From Cytobacillus gottheilii (GTDB taxonomy: Bacteria; Bacillota; Bacilli; Bacillales; Cytobacillaceae): a stretch of DNA of 64,000 nt. Under the pieces are notes generated by a model. It saw only the letters and a program-made list of their open reading frames with translations. It did not search any database and was not told where the DNA came from. Of this stretch, positions 36,888-46,727 are shown in pieces. Each line of letters starts with the position of its first letter. Within the stretch, counting starts at the first letter, position 1. The DNA lies in the NCBI RefSeq assembly GCF_001636345.1, contig NZ_KV440945.1:3491354-3555353 (forward strand). Reading direction: 5' to 3'. The translations under genes and the position numbers were made by a program.

Positions 36888-39221
36888 TTATCGATTAATC
36901 CATCGCAGCAATCGCTCTACATTGTTTCTACTCACTTTCCCGCCTGAAAAGCGGTCAATTTGCCTGAATGGCATATTAATCACAAAGTATACATTGTTTG
37001 CTGTTAGCGGTTTTCCAATCTTTTTTAAGAAGTGGTGGACGAACATAATGGAGTTATATAATAATTTGCCTACCCAGTTTTTATATTGTGCTTGGTTAAT
37101 GGTGTCATTCATTCCGAGATCTTTATGAGGATCCCAACTTTTTGACGGAAGCTCCCTCCCCAGTAAACGTTCGAATTCTGAATCAGTGATTTGCTTTACA
37201 TTCGCCGATGCATAGTGAGGGTAACTACTTTTTAAGAATACAGATGGTGAAGCACCAGCCATTTCAACTGTGCCCTCTAAATGAATTTCTTGAATAGAGC
37301 TGCCAATCTGAATCATGTAATTCCCCGACTCAATCTCCCAATCTTTGATCTCGGGATTATAGTATGAGAAGTCTCTATCTGTTAATGTTAACGATACCTT
37401 CTTCGTTTCGCCTGGTTCCAAGTAGACTTTATCAAAAGCTTTTAATTCCTTCTTAGAGCGGAAAATGACCGAATCTGCCTTTTCAATATACAGTTGTGCA
37501 ATCTCGGCTCCCGCCACATCACCACTATTGGTCAAATTAAACGACACATGTAAGCCATCTATCACAATATCGGAATACTCGAATGTTGTATAAGATAGTC
37601 CATATCCAAACGGATAACGCACAGGTACATTCGCTGTTTCAAAATAACGGTAACCGATAAATAGGCCTTCTTTATGTTCACTACTTGCTTGATTTCCAGG
37701 GTAATAATCCGATGATGGAACATCAGTATACTGTATTGGGAATGTTTCGCTTAGTTTGCCGCTTGGATTGAATTTGCCAAGCAATAAATCCACGACTGCC
37801 TCACCGCCGCCCTGACCAGCAAGGTACGTGTGTATAATGCCTTGCACCTGATCTGCAAATGGCAGTTCAAGGGCTCCGCCGCCAGCTAGTACAACGATTA
37901 CGTTCTTATTTACCTTAGTTATAGCTTCCACAAGTTCTAATTGATTTTGAGCTAGTTTTAAATCCTCTCTGTCTACTCCTTCTGCTTCTTTGCTTTCGTC
38001 AAGACCAATAAATAAAAGGACTGCTTCAGCAGATTTAGCAAGACTTACTGCTTCTTGCACCAATTTACTGCTGCTCGCTCCCATCCGCTTAAATCCTTGC
38101 GCATATCCAGCTATATTTAAAGAAGACTTTTGTAAATAATCAAGTGAATTGCTTAATTTATAGGGGTTTATTAAAGAGCTACCTGCACCTTGATATCTTG
38201 GATTTTTTGCGAAATCACCAATCACCGCTACGTTTGTTCCCGCTTTAAGTGGAAGGATTCGATTTTCATTTTTCAAAAGTACGATTGATTGACGGGCAGC
38301 TTCAACTGCCTTGCTGTGATGTTCTTCATAATCAACTTGCACCGGTTCTTTATTTTCAAAACTAACTATAAATATTAGTGTCAGCAATTGATCGACCGCT
38401 TCATCTAATATAGATTCATCAAGTGTTCCTGCATGTATGGCATCCACAATTTCTTTATCTGTGATGCCGTTAGTGGATGGCATTTCTAACTGATTATGAG
38501 CCTTTAACCCCGCAACACGGTCATTATTCCCGCCCCAGTCTGTTACAATAACGCCATCAAATCCCCATTCATTATATAAAATGTCAGTTAAATGCTGATT
38601 TTCATTTGCATAATCACCATTTACTTTATTATAAGAAGACATCATCGTATATGGATTACTTTCTTTTACAACTTTCTCAAATCCAGTTAAATAAATTTCC
38701 CGGAGCGAACGTTCATCTACAATTTCATCAATCGTCATTCGCATATGTTCCTGGCTATTAACCGCATAATGCTTCGGGCAGGCTGAAATGCCATTTGCCT
38801 GAATTCCCTTTACCATTTCACTTGCCAGTTCACCAGTCAGGTATGGATCCTCAGAAAAATATTCAAAATTACGTCCGCATAGCGGATTGCGTTTAATATT
38901 TAAACCCGGGCCAAGCAAGACACTTACTTTTTCACTGCTTGCTTCCTTGCCAATATCTTGTCCTACGTTGTATACAAGTGATTTATCCCAGCTATTTGCC
39001 AGCGTTGCTGCAGTAGGATAACATGTGGCTGGCAAGCTTTTGTTTAAGCCAAGGTGATCAGCCTTCCCGCCTTGTTTACGCAGTCCGTGTGGGCCATCGG
39101 TTAGCATAATGGATGGAATGCCGAGGCGTTCAATTGCCTTTGTGTTCCAAAAATTTTCTCCAGACATGAGAGAAGCTTTTTCTTCTAATGTCATTTGTTT
39201 AATTAAGTCTTTATATTTCAT
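36888..39221 (-). CDS. Glycoside hydrolase family 3 beta-glucosidase-type enzyme (cytosolic)
   Basis: This 777-residue protein has the usual GH3 order: (beta/alpha)8 domain first, then the alpha/beta sandwich, then a fibronectin-III-like domain (FEYSDIVIDGLHVSFNLTNSG), and an extra C-terminal segment of about 100 residues. Seen: LTDGPHGLR at 40-48, GRNFEYFSEDP, KH at 150-151 and the nucleophile Asp228 in VIVTDWG. No signal peptide, so cytosolic. Probable role: cleavage of beta-glucosides or xylo-oligosaccharides. It follows the second GH3 gene's upstream neighbour in the same direction; the RBS is weak (GGTG). Confidence 0.92.
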   Translation of the reverse strand: MKYKDLIKQMTLEEKASLMSGENFWNTKAIERLGIPSIMLTDGPHGLRKQGGKADHLGLNKSLPATCYPTAATLANSWDKSLVYNVGQDIGKEASSEKVSVLLGPGLNIKRNPLCGRNFEYFSEDPYLTGELASEMVKGIQANGISACPKHYAVNSQEHMRMTIDEIVDERSLREIYLTGFEKVVKESNPYTMMSSYNKVNGDYANENQHLTDILYNEWGFDGVIVTDWGGNNDRVAGLKAHNQLEMPSTNGITDKEIVDAIHAGTLDESILDEAVDQLLTLIFIVSFENKEPVQVDYEEHHSKAVEAARQSIVLLKNENRILPLKAGTNVAVIGDFAKNPRYQGAGSSLINPYKLSNSLDYLQKSSLNIAGYAQGFKRMGASSSKLVQEAVSLAKSAEAVLLFIGLDESKEAEGVDREDLKLAQNQLELVEAITKVNKNVIVVLAGGGALELPFADQVQGIIHTYLAGQGGGEAVVDLLLGKFNPSGKLSETFPIQYTDVPSSDYYPGNQASSEHKEGLFIGYRYFETANVPVRYPFGYGLSYTTFEYSDIVIDGLHVSFNLTNSGDVAGAEIAQLYIEKADSVIFRSKKELKAFDKVYLEPGETKKVSLTLTDRDFSYYNPEIKDWEIESGNYMIQIGSSIQEIHLEGTVEMAGASPSVFLKSSYPHYASANVKQITDSEFERLLGRELPSKSWDPHKDLGMNDTINQAQYKNWVGKLLYNSIMFVHHFLKKIGKPLTANNVYFVINMPFRQIDRFSGGKVSRNNVERLLRWINR

Positions 39222-39248
39222 ACTGCACCGCCGCTCTAGACAAAATAG

Positions 39249-39278
39249 TAAGAAGGCGAACTTAGACCGCCTTCTCCT
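39249..39278 (-). terminator. Weak hairpin after the anchored GH3 gene
   Basis: GAAGGCG and CGCCTTC form a stem between the two GH3 genes. The T-run after it on the minus strand is poor, so read-through into the second GH3 gene is likely. Confidence 0.4.
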
Positions 39279-39295
39279 TATATATCAAAATAAGT

Positions 39296-42043
39296 TTAGT
39301 CAAATAAATATGTTTGAAGTGTTGCAAATAGTGAGTTATGCATGCTATTTCGCAGTCCTGCTGTAATCGCTTCTGGATGCTCAGCATATGCTTCTTCTAA
39401 CTGTTTCTGATTGTTTGGAACCGAGAGAATATCCAGCATCAGATCATTGCCAGAAGTAATGGCCTTTTGTGGTTCCATAAACCCGAATACCGCATCCGAA
39501 GAAACTACGCCTTCAAATCCCCACTCTTCTCTTAACATTCCATTTAATAATGCTGGATTCGCCCATTTTCCATCGATATAAGAGAAACTGGACATGGCAC
39601 CTGTTACACCAGACTCTTTTACCGTCATTTCGAAAGGACGCAGGTGTAATTCCCGCATGGCTTGTTCATTAGACCATACTAGCATCCCAGAGCGTGCATT
39701 CGTTTCTTGCTCATTCATAATAAAGTGTTTCATGAAGACGATAACCCCTTGGTCAACAGCACCTTTTGACAGATTCGCGCCAATCAGTCCGTTTAATACA
39801 GGGTCTTCTGACATGTACTCAAAGTTTCTTCCACCTTGAGCTGAGCGGTGAATGTTAAGAGCAGGAGCGTACCATCCGTGTATTCCGTATGCTTTTGCTT
39901 CTTTTCCAACTACTTCACCCATCTCGTAGGCTAAATCATGGTTCCAAGTTGATGCGATAACAATTTCACTTGGATATGCACCTGCTTCAAATTTTTTAAA
40001 GAAGAAATTGAATCCTGCAGGTCCATCCATTAAAACGGTATTCGGTATTCCAAGTTCGTCAATTGCTCCTGTATGATAAGCCCCTTCTGTTACATAATCA
40101 ATCATTTGATCGACCGTGAGCTGGTCCAAGAATTCATTCCACTTAGGATCATCATAATCTAATCCCTTTAAATCTTCTAATTTAAGTCCGTTGTCAGCAC
40201 CTGTAACAGGCATTTCCACATCGTCATGAAACTCATGACCTTGAACTCTCTCAATCACTTTATCTGAAGCCATTTTTGAATCATCTTCATCTGAAGGGTA
40301 TGTTCCTTCCCAATCATTACGGGAAAGTACCGTCAGTTCGTTACCTGATTCAGAAAAGCGATTTTTGTATTCTGTTCCTGTATCCGCATCTGTTTCATAC
40401 ACAATGTCATCAGCCAATTCAAAGTCTAGTGTACTGTCAATTTCATGGACATTTTTCCCTAGTTTAATTAGGTATGTTCCACTTTCTAAAATATAGTTCT
40501 CATTTTCCATATCATAAGAAGCCATATCTCTAGTATCAAAATGGATCGTTACTACTTCAGACTCTCCTGGCTCAAGTAATTGAGTTTTTGAAAAGGAAGC
40601 TAAGTTAATAGCAGACTTCTCAATTCCTCCCGGCGTATAAGGAGCAGAATAATACACTTGAACGACATCTTTTCCAGCCACTTCACCAGTATTCGTCACT
40701 TCTACTTGCAATTGAATAGATTCATTGTTTAATTGCTGTTCTGTTATATTCCAATCAAATGTTGTATAGCTTAAACCTGAACCGAAAGGAAATTGAACGG
40801 TTTCTTTGTATCCCTCTTCATTGCCTTGATAGTAAGTTTCATAGAATCTGTAGCCTACATAAATTCCTTCTTCATAATTAAGGTAAGCTTTGTCTAAATT
40901 CTCATATTGATAATCTCCAAAGTTTTCACTTGCTGGTGCAGACCCTACATCATACACATACGTATCCGTAATGCGCCCAGATGGATTCAGTTCGCCTGAT
41001 AGTACTTTTGCAAGTGAAACCGTTCCAAAAGGTCCCGGTGTTCCAACCCATAGGACGGACTGAATGCTTGGATATTCATCAATAACTCCTAATTCCAATG
41101 TATTCCCAGCATTCACCACAATCGTAACATTACTGAAGGTTTCAGCTACTTTCTCAATTAAAGCATGCATCTCCTCAGATAACTTTAATTGATCACTGCT
41201 TACATCGGACGCTTCTACAGAGTCACTTTGAATAATAATCATTGCATTTTCAGAGTACTCTTTCGCTTGAGCTAAAGCAGCATCCGATACATCTGGTTCA
41301 CCAGCTGCCTCTGCACCGCCTAACATCCCTTTAACGACTTGAACAAAACCAGCATCTGCCTCATTTGCTGCTCCTTCTAATTCTGGCAGACTCGCATAAT
41401 AATCATATAATTCCTGATTATATTGTATTCCTGCATTCTCAAGGGCATCAAATAAAGGAACTGCACGTGTTTGGTCGGCTGCACCAGACCCGCCCCCGCC
41501 ATATTTAAAACTAAAGGCATTGGAACCAAATATGTTAAGTTTTTTATCTGCTAATGGAAGTGAGTTATTTTCATTTTTTAATAAAACAATTCCTTCATTA
41601 GCAATTTCTTCTGAGATGGCATCAGCCGCTTCTCTGGCTTTGACGGCCTCTGTGCTTGTGGTATCAATGTTAATATGTTTACCAGTCATATTTTCAACTG
41701 CGCTTAAAGCTGTCGGTCCTAAAGTTACCCCAACAGTCAGCAGCAAGATAGCAATAACTGACCAACCAGCAATACGTCTCGGTCTATTCTTGATTTTTTT
41801 GTACATTTTTATCTCTTTTTTCCTTGCTTTTCTTTCTTTGCGGCTTAAAGATTTAAGTTCTGCTTTTCTTTGCTGCTTCTGATCTTTTAGCAACAATTTA
41901 TCGCTGTTCATTGCTGCTTTCTGTTCTGCTTCAGGCAGCGCTGAGATCTCCTGCTTTCTTTCTTTGCGCTTTGCACGATCCTTTTTCACTTGTTCCGATA
42001 TTTCCTGCTTCCAGGCTTTTCTCTTTTTAAAGTATTCTAACAA
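39296..42043 (-). CDS. Membrane-anchored GH3 with permuted domain order
   Basis: This protein has about 915 residues from a TTG at 42043, chosen for GGAGGGG 6 bases upstream. Residues 1-90 are extremely Lys/Arg/Glu-rich (cytosolic), 91-113 form one membrane helix, and the rest is outside. The GH3 alpha/beta sandwich comes first (ANEGIVLLKNENNSLPL), then the fibronectin-III-like domain (QFPFGSGLSYTTFDW), and the catalytic barrel last (LMDGPAGFN, GGRNFEYMSEDP, KHFIMNEQE, nucleophile Asp near 850 in VVSSDAVFG). This is the reverse of normal GH3. Permuted GH3s are known in Firmicutes, mostly from the rumen. It would act on oligosaccharides at the cell surface. Confidence 0.9.
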   Translation of the reverse strand: MLEYFKKRKAWKQEISEQVKKDRAKRKERKQEISALPEAEQKAAMNSDKLLLKDQKQQRKAELKSLSRKERKARKKEIKMYKKIKNRPRRIAGWSVIAILLLTVGVTLGPTALSAVENMTGKHINIDTTSTEAVKAREAADAISEEIANEGIVLLKNENNSLPLADKKLNIFGSNAFSFKYGGGGSGAADQTRAVPLFDALENAGIQYNQELYDYYASLPELEGAANEADAGFVQVVKGMLGGAEAAGEPDVSDAALAQAKEYSENAMIIIQSDSVEASDVSSDQLKLSEEMHALIEKVAETFSNVTIVVNAGNTLELGVIDEYPSIQSVLWVGTPGPFGTVSLAKVLSGELNPSGRITDTYVYDVGSAPASENFGDYQYENLDKAYLNYEEGIYVGYRFYETYYQGNEEGYKETVQFPFGSGLSYTTFDWNITEQQLNNESIQLQVEVTNTGEVAGKDVVQVYYSAPYTPGGIEKSAINLASFSKTQLLEPGESEVVTIHFDTRDMASYDMENENYILESGTYLIKLGKNVHEIDSTLDFELADDIVYETDADTGTEYKNRFSESGNELTVLSRNDWEGTYPSDEDDSKMASDKVIERVQGHEFHDDVEMPVTGADNGLKLEDLKGLDYDDPKWNEFLDQLTVDQMIDYVTEGAYHTGAIDELGIPNTVLMDGPAGFNFFFKKFEAGAYPSEIVIASTWNHDLAYEMGEVVGKEAKAYGIHGWYAPALNIHRSAQGGRNFEYMSEDPVLNGLIGANLSKGAVDQGVIVFMKHFIMNEQETNARSGMLVWSNEQAMRELHLRPFEMTVKESGVTGAMSSFSYIDGKWANPALLNGMLREEWGFEGVVSSDAVFGFMEPQKAITSGNDLMLDILSVPNNQKQLEEAYAEHPEAITAGLRNSMHNSLFATLQTYLFD

Positions 42044-42080
42044 AATGACCCCTCCTGCCTTTTTGCTCTTTAATTTGTTT

Positions 42081-42263
42081 TCAATACAAACTCGATGGTA
42101 ACTTTGAACCATGCTTTTGAATTAAAAGTTTACCATCATCAATTGAACCATCTCTAATGAATCTCCCCTTTAAGTGAGCGCTTCCATTATTACGAAAAAT
42201 CTCTACTTTACATAGTTTATTTTCTCCTTGCACATTAAAGCGGTACTTAGAAAACGTTATCAA
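42081..42263 (-). CDS. Possible 60-aa small protein upstream of the anchored GH3
   Basis: An open frame MITFSKYRFNVQG...KLPSSLY is preceded by AGGTG six bases upstream and ends 37 bases before the GH3 start. I recognise no family, and it overlaps a cre-like site at its start codon. It may be a leader ORF or chance. Low confidence. Confidence 0.25.
   Translation of the reverse strand: MITFSKYRFNVQGENKLCKVEIFRNNGSAHLKGRFIRDGSIDDGKLLIQKHGSKLPSSLY
42249..42262. promoter_or_regulatory. cre-like catabolite-repression site
   Basis: AGAAAACGTTATCA matches the CcpA box TGWAANCGNTNWCA at all but the first position. It lies about 200 bases upstream of the anchored GH3 start, a sensible place for glucose repression of the two GH3 genes. 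Confidence 0.5.
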
Positions 42264-42463
42264 ATCATTGCAGCACCTGCAGAAGCAGGTAAATCAAGTA
42301 TATAGAGTCCTAGGATATAGTTCATTCCAATACAATAGAATTCTTGCTCCAATTAATGACCTATTTTTAAACAAGCTGTTAAAACTATCTTTTAATGGAG
42401 GTGGAATATATAAATAATTGTTACGATTTTTGACATACACCTAATTTGCAGGTACCCAATTGA

Positions 42464-42500
42464 ACAAAAAAACCATCCGCTTTATCTTCTTGCGAATGGT
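42464..42500 (-). terminator. Terminator of the AraC-GH39 gene
   Basis: On the minus strand ACCATTCGC pairs with GCGGATGGT (42472-42500), followed by TTTTTTT. The 42264-42463 stretch shows no gene. Confidence 0.85.
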
Positions 42501-42512
42501 CTGATTACATAT

Positions 42513-45017
42513 TTAATAATGTTTTTTAAACTCTATGAATTGAACTTCATGGGGCTGTAGTTCAGTTATAAGTGTATAACATTGATTTGCGTTTATATCC
42601 TCGATCTTTATGCCGGGTTCTGCTTTTCCTTTTAAATAACCAACCGTTTCATCGTCTAGGTCGCTCGGTGCACCAATATCAACCCAGGAATCGTAGGAGG
42701 AGCCTTGCTCGCGGTTTACATATTGCTTTTTCATGCGATAATCGCCATTCATACCATTTAAAGTGACTTGAAAAGCTTGGACTTTTTCATCATCAAAAAC
42801 AGAATACCGACTTTCCTGTGACAATTGTGAGTAGTCGAAAGAGCGATATAAATAGTTAGGATGACTGTAGTTGTAGATTAAAATCTGATAATCTTCGCCT
42901 CTTTTCGTCACGATCATATCTTCCCTTTTTGCTATCAGCTCATTGCCAAGTTGGGATAGAAAATAGAAAGCATGATATCCTGCTTTTTTAACCCCATTGT
43001 AGGTCATGAGACCAAACCCTCCATGAAACAAGGACATTTTTGGGCTAAACTCTTCAAATACATCAGTAAACGTCCAGTATCCCATTCCATTAACTTTTTC
43101 AAAATTTTCTATTGCTGTTTTAGCGATAAACGCCGCCATATAACATGTATCATGAAGTAAATCCTGGCTATCGCTGTTTCCGTTCCATTCAGTAATCCAA
43201 ACTTCTTTTGTATCCTTGTGTAAGGCGCTGCTTTTCTCCAAAACAGAGTCTATATTCGACGAAAGATTATGCTCATCACCAAGCATGATGGACTTAAAAT
43301 CTGTCACACTCTGTATATTCTCAACAGGTGTCTTTTTATGAGCTTGTGGTTCAAAGTTTGGTTTACGAGCCAGGTTATAAACATGAAAAGTGAAAAAGTC
43401 TAAATCTATATTTTTTTTTGCAGTGACATAATGAAAGTCGTCAATCCATGATTGGTATTTAACAAAATTAATACTGCTGAATCCGCCTATTTTAATTTTA
43501 GAATCAATGGATTTAATCGACTCATATGTCTCCACAAATAAGGTGAAAAATTCCTCTCTGGTTCCTCTCCAGAAGAATGGCACTTCCGGCTCGTTCCAAA
43601 ACTCAAAATACCACGTTCTAATTTCATCCAATCCATACCGATTAATCAAATGCCGGACAAATGCTTCCATTAACTCTTTCCATCTCTCCATTAGTTTTGG
43701 CGGTGAGACGTAAGCTTCCCATACAAAAATCGTATGCTCAGTCGAAGCTAAATCCTTTGGCATAAATCCTATTTCAATAAAAGGTTTCACATTTGCTTCA
43801 AGCAGATTATCTATAACTGCATTAATATAATTAAAATTGAAATAATAGCTTCCATCGGCGTTTTCATTGTATACGTGCATCTGGTCGGCGAAAATGCCAT
43901 GAAACCGAACATATTTAAAGCCTATTTCCTTTTGAATCTGCGTAAGCTGCTGATTAAAATCATGTCTTAAAGCAAGTGGAGCATAGCCAAACGTCAGCAA
44001 ATTCGTAAATGTATGATGGATTGGTCTTTTTGATTGTGTTAAATCAACCATAAAAGACCTCGACTTTTGTTTATATACCTCTTGGTTATTTCGCTCTCTT
44101 TGAAGATATTTAAACAAATTTGCCAGTGATTCACTGCTATTAATACTAAGATAATCCTTAGCGATGTTGTTTTCGACTTCCACCTTAAAGGCATCGCGAA
44201 ACTCTTTAGGTGTTGTCCCGATCACTTCTTTGAAAACACGGTAATACGCTTTGCTATCTGGAAACCCATATTGCAATGCTATTTCAGTGACTGTTTGATC
44301 GGTTGTCTGCAGGGCTATTAAAGATTTGTTTAATCGCATATTATCTAATTTCTTTTTAAAGGACACGCCTACCTTGGCCTTAAAATACCTGGATAAATAT
44401 TGAGGATTCAGCGTAAATTCATCCGCAATATCCTGTAAACTTAAACCAGCCTTCATGCAGTTCTTGTTCATATACTTTAAAATTTCTAACAGCCTCTTAT
44501 CATGATCGGGCTGAGCATCGTCTGTTCTGTGTTGTACCTCAAAATGCTCCAGCAGAATTACCGCTAGCTCCAATAACCACTTCTTCATCTTTAGCTGGTA
44601 ATGACTCTTTTTATTAATAATCAAATCCATCATATTGGCAAGAATATATTTTAGATCATCCATAATTCCTTTTGGTGTATTCTTTTCATCTCTTGAATTT
44701 AGGTAGAATCGCTTTTGTTCCATATCAATGCCCAAATTCTTCAGATACCGGCTATCCATCTGCATGGCTAACACCTGAGTTTTTCCATAGTCCGTATATG
44801 AATCAATAAAATGAAGCTCATTCCCATTAACAAGAAAAATATCTCCGCTTTCAAGTCTATAGCGATCCTGGTCAATTCGAATCTCCAATTCTCCATCCAG
44901 AATTAGAAGAATTTCTGTATCTTCATGCCAATGATATGGAAAACGTTCAACAGTTTGAGTGAATATATTAACTGGCAAATCAGCTTGATAGTTAATCTGT
45001 TCATATTGGTATTGCAT
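42513..45017 (-). CDS. AraC-family regulator fused to a GH39-like glycosidase domain
   Basis: This 834-residue protein has an N-terminal cupin (about 1-100, YHWHEDTEILLILDGELEI), two AraC helix-turn-helix units (about 165-275, LSLQDIADEFTLNPQYLSRYFK and the VTEIALQYGFPDSKAYYRVFKE type), then a GH39-like barrel. The acid/base Glu is in FEFWNEPEV near residue 475 and the likely nucleophile Glu in WITEWNGNSD near 609. There is no signal peptide. It is probably a transcription regulator whose glycosidase domain binds or cleaves the inducing xyloside. It lies upstream of both GH3 genes and likely controls them. Confidence 0.9.
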   Translation of the reverse strand: MQYQYEQINYQADLPVNIFTQTVERFPYHWHEDTEILLILDGELEIRIDQDRYRLESGDIFLVNGNELHFIDSYTDYGKTQVLAMQMDSRYLKNLGIDMEQKRFYLNSRDEKNTPKGIMDDLKYILANMMDLIINKKSHYQLKMKKWLLELAVILLEHFEVQHRTDDAQPDHDKRLLEILKYMNKNCMKAGLSLQDIADEFTLNPQYLSRYFKAKVGVSFKKKLDNMRLNKSLIALQTTDQTVTEIALQYGFPDSKAYYRVFKEVIGTTPKEFRDAFKVEVENNIAKDYLSINSSESLANLFKYLQRERNNQEVYKQKSRSFMVDLTQSKRPIHHTFTNLLTFGYAPLALRHDFNQQLTQIQKEIGFKYVRFHGIFADQMHVYNENADGSYYFNFNYINAVIDNLLEANVKPFIEIGFMPKDLASTEHTIFVWEAYVSPPKLMERWKELMEAFVRHLINRYGLDEIRTWYFEFWNEPEVPFFWRGTREEFFTLFVETYESIKSIDSKIKIGGFSSINFVKYQSWIDDFHYVTAKKNIDLDFFTFHVYNLARKPNFEPQAHKKTPVENIQSVTDFKSIMLGDEHNLSSNIDSVLEKSSALHKDTKEVWITEWNGNSDSQDLLHDTCYMAAFIAKTAIENFEKVNGMGYWTFTDVFEEFSPKMSLFHGGFGLMTYNGVKKAGYHAFYFLSQLGNELIAKREDMIVTKRGEDYQILIYNYSHPNYLYRSFDYSQLSQESRYSVFDDEKVQAFQVTLNGMNGDYRMKKQYVNREQGSSYDSWVDIGAPSDLDDETVGYLKGKAEPGIKIEDINANQCYTLITELQPHEVQFIEFKKHY

Positions 45018-45140
45018 GATCTACTCTCCTTGGTCATGTGGTAAGGGAACGGGTTCCTTGTCTCGCTAGGTTTGTGAGTTTTTAGGGGGACAGCACCCTC
45101 GACACATCTTAAATAAGAGAGTGGAGCTCAACCCGGATTC

Positions 45141-45271
45141 AAATAAGCGGAGCTTTTCCGCTTATTTTCATTTTAGCGCTATTTTCGGACTAAATAAGCG
45201 GAGAAATTCCGGTTATCTCCCAAAAAACCGCCCTTTTTCACGTTTTTTGAGCCAATAGTCGGAATTTCTCC
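45141..45271 (+). repeat. Intergenic repeat R5, left part (split by the IS4 element)
   Basis: AAATAAGCGGAGCTTTTCCG to GTCGGAATTTCTCC, then cut by the IS at 45272; the continuation resumes at 46812. Two degenerate boxes precede it at about 45043 and 45083. Confidence 0.85.
45261..45271 (+). repeat. Left target-site duplication of the IS4 element
   Basis: GGAATTTCTCC, identical to 46812-46822. Confidence 0.9.
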
Positions 45272-45416
45272 ACTAGCATTGCAAAAATATCCACAATGGC
45301 GCACCGGGATTGTTTTATATTACTTTTATGTATGATTTTCCCATTCTGATTTCTTGGTTCTGAGCCAAAAAGTCAAGGGGGGTTGTAATTGAACCCAGTT
45401 ACCCAAAATTTGGATA

Positions 45417-46664
45417 TTATTTTCTTTTTTTCTTATATTTTGCCATCGAGCTAGTACTTACCCCCACTGGTTTTACAATGGCCACACCTGCATCATCAAG
45501 TTCAATTTCATTTGGTGGGTGCTGGCTCTTTTGTCTTCCTTTCGATGTTCTTTTTGGTATACGGTGTAACTCTTGGAGAAAACTTTTCCATGTCCTATCG
45601 GAATGGATGCGGAGTAAGGTAAGTACTTTCCAGGTAGTCTTTTTCGTTTTCTCAACTAACCGAATATATAAAGTGACACAGTACGCCGTCATCGCAAAGA
45701 AAATCTGATTCCAAATTCCTTGTGGTTGGGTACTTTGTAGTTTAACTAGACGCAAATGCTGTTTCATCCACTTGAAAAACAGTTCAATGATCCAACGATG
45801 CCGGTACAATTCGGTTACTTCTTCTGATGTCAAATCCCATCGATTGGTTACAACACGGTATTCTTTCCCCTCTTCATCCGTAAATTCAACGAGACGAAGG
45901 GGTTGTTCCATGGATCTGAAGTTACTCCCCATGACGACTAAGGCGTCTAGCTTAACCCTGCCCCCATCGGGGGCTTCATAGGATTTTATCACGTTAGCCT
46001 TATGCTTAGCTTGGATACGCATCGCGAACGGAATCTGGTTTTCCACCCAATAGTCCATTTTTTTGTAATCCACATACCCGCGGTCCATCACATGGGTCGC
46101 ATGAGCATCTGTCACGAGCTCAAGCATAACTTCACGATCATCCACATTACCTGTAGAAGGAATGACCATGTCAGGATAAGCTGTACCAGGATCCGTTATG
46201 ACAATCCGAGTATGGAGCTTCACACAATTACTGTGCTTTGTAAAATACGTCCATTTTCCGAGTGTAGGTCCAAGAAGTAGAGAAGAAGAATCTACAAGAT
46301 GAAGACGTCCCAAAGAAGGGATCCCTTTGCCGTTACTTGTTAGCTTACTCAATTGGCTAACAGCGGCAAGAAATAACTGCCGTGGAAGTATGGAAGGTAA
46401 AGCATTGACTCGTCGACATAGTTGAGAAGCACTAATACTAGTGAGACCAAACAGTTCCTCTGTCCCTTCCATGGCACGAATACGTTCTTCTGTTTCCTCA
46501 TAGGATTTCCAATTTCCCAATTGCATGGTGACACAAATCTTCATTAAATTTGCGGTGGTCAGTTTTTTTACACCATTGTCTAAAAATGAACACTTAAATG
46601 TTTCAAACGGTAAGAAAGATAGGAATTTACTAAATACGTTCTGATCTGATATAATGTTATCCAT
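45417..46664 (-). CDS. IS4-family transposase (DDE)
   Basis: This 415-residue protein shows the DDE core: HLVDSSSLLL (first D), HVMDRGYVDY (second D) and the IS4 signature YRHRWIIELFFKWMKQHL with Glu and Lys. The N-terminal part is typical (LTTANLMKICVTMQLGNW). It is intact. RBS AAGGAG is 6 bases before the ATG but is inside an inverted repeat that could hide it. Confidence 0.94.
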   Translation of the reverse strand: MDNIISDQNVFSKFLSFLPFETFKCSFLDNGVKKLTTANLMKICVTMQLGNWKSYEETEERIRAMEGTEELFGLTSISASQLCRRVNALPSILPRQLFLAAVSQLSKLTSNGKGIPSLGRLHLVDSSSLLLGPTLGKWTYFTKHSNCVKLHTRIVITDPGTAYPDMVIPSTGNVDDREVMLELVTDAHATHVMDRGYVDYKKMDYWVENQIPFAMRIQAKHKANVIKSYEAPDGGRVKLDALVVMGSNFRSMEQPLRLVEFTDEEGKEYRVVTNRWDLTSEEVTELYRHRWIIELFFKWMKQHLRLVKLQSTQPQGIWNQIFFAMTAYCVTLYIRLVEKTKKTTWKVLTLLRIHSDRTWKSFLQELHRIPKRTSKGRQKSQHPPNEIELDDAGVAIVKPVGVSTSSMAKYKKKRK

Positions 46665-46665
46665 G

Positions 46666-46727
46666 AAAGTCTCCTTTAGTAGCAGTCACGGATAACGTGG
46701 GTTCAGCTTCTACTTTAGGAGACTTTT
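46666..46727 (-). promoter_or_regulatory. Inverted repeat hiding the transposase RBS
   Basis: On the minus strand AAGTCTCC near 46720 pairs with GGAGACTT (46668-46674), which contains the RBS of the transposase. If RNA is read in from outside the IS, the RBS would be closed. This is a known control in several IS4 members. Confidence 0.55.
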
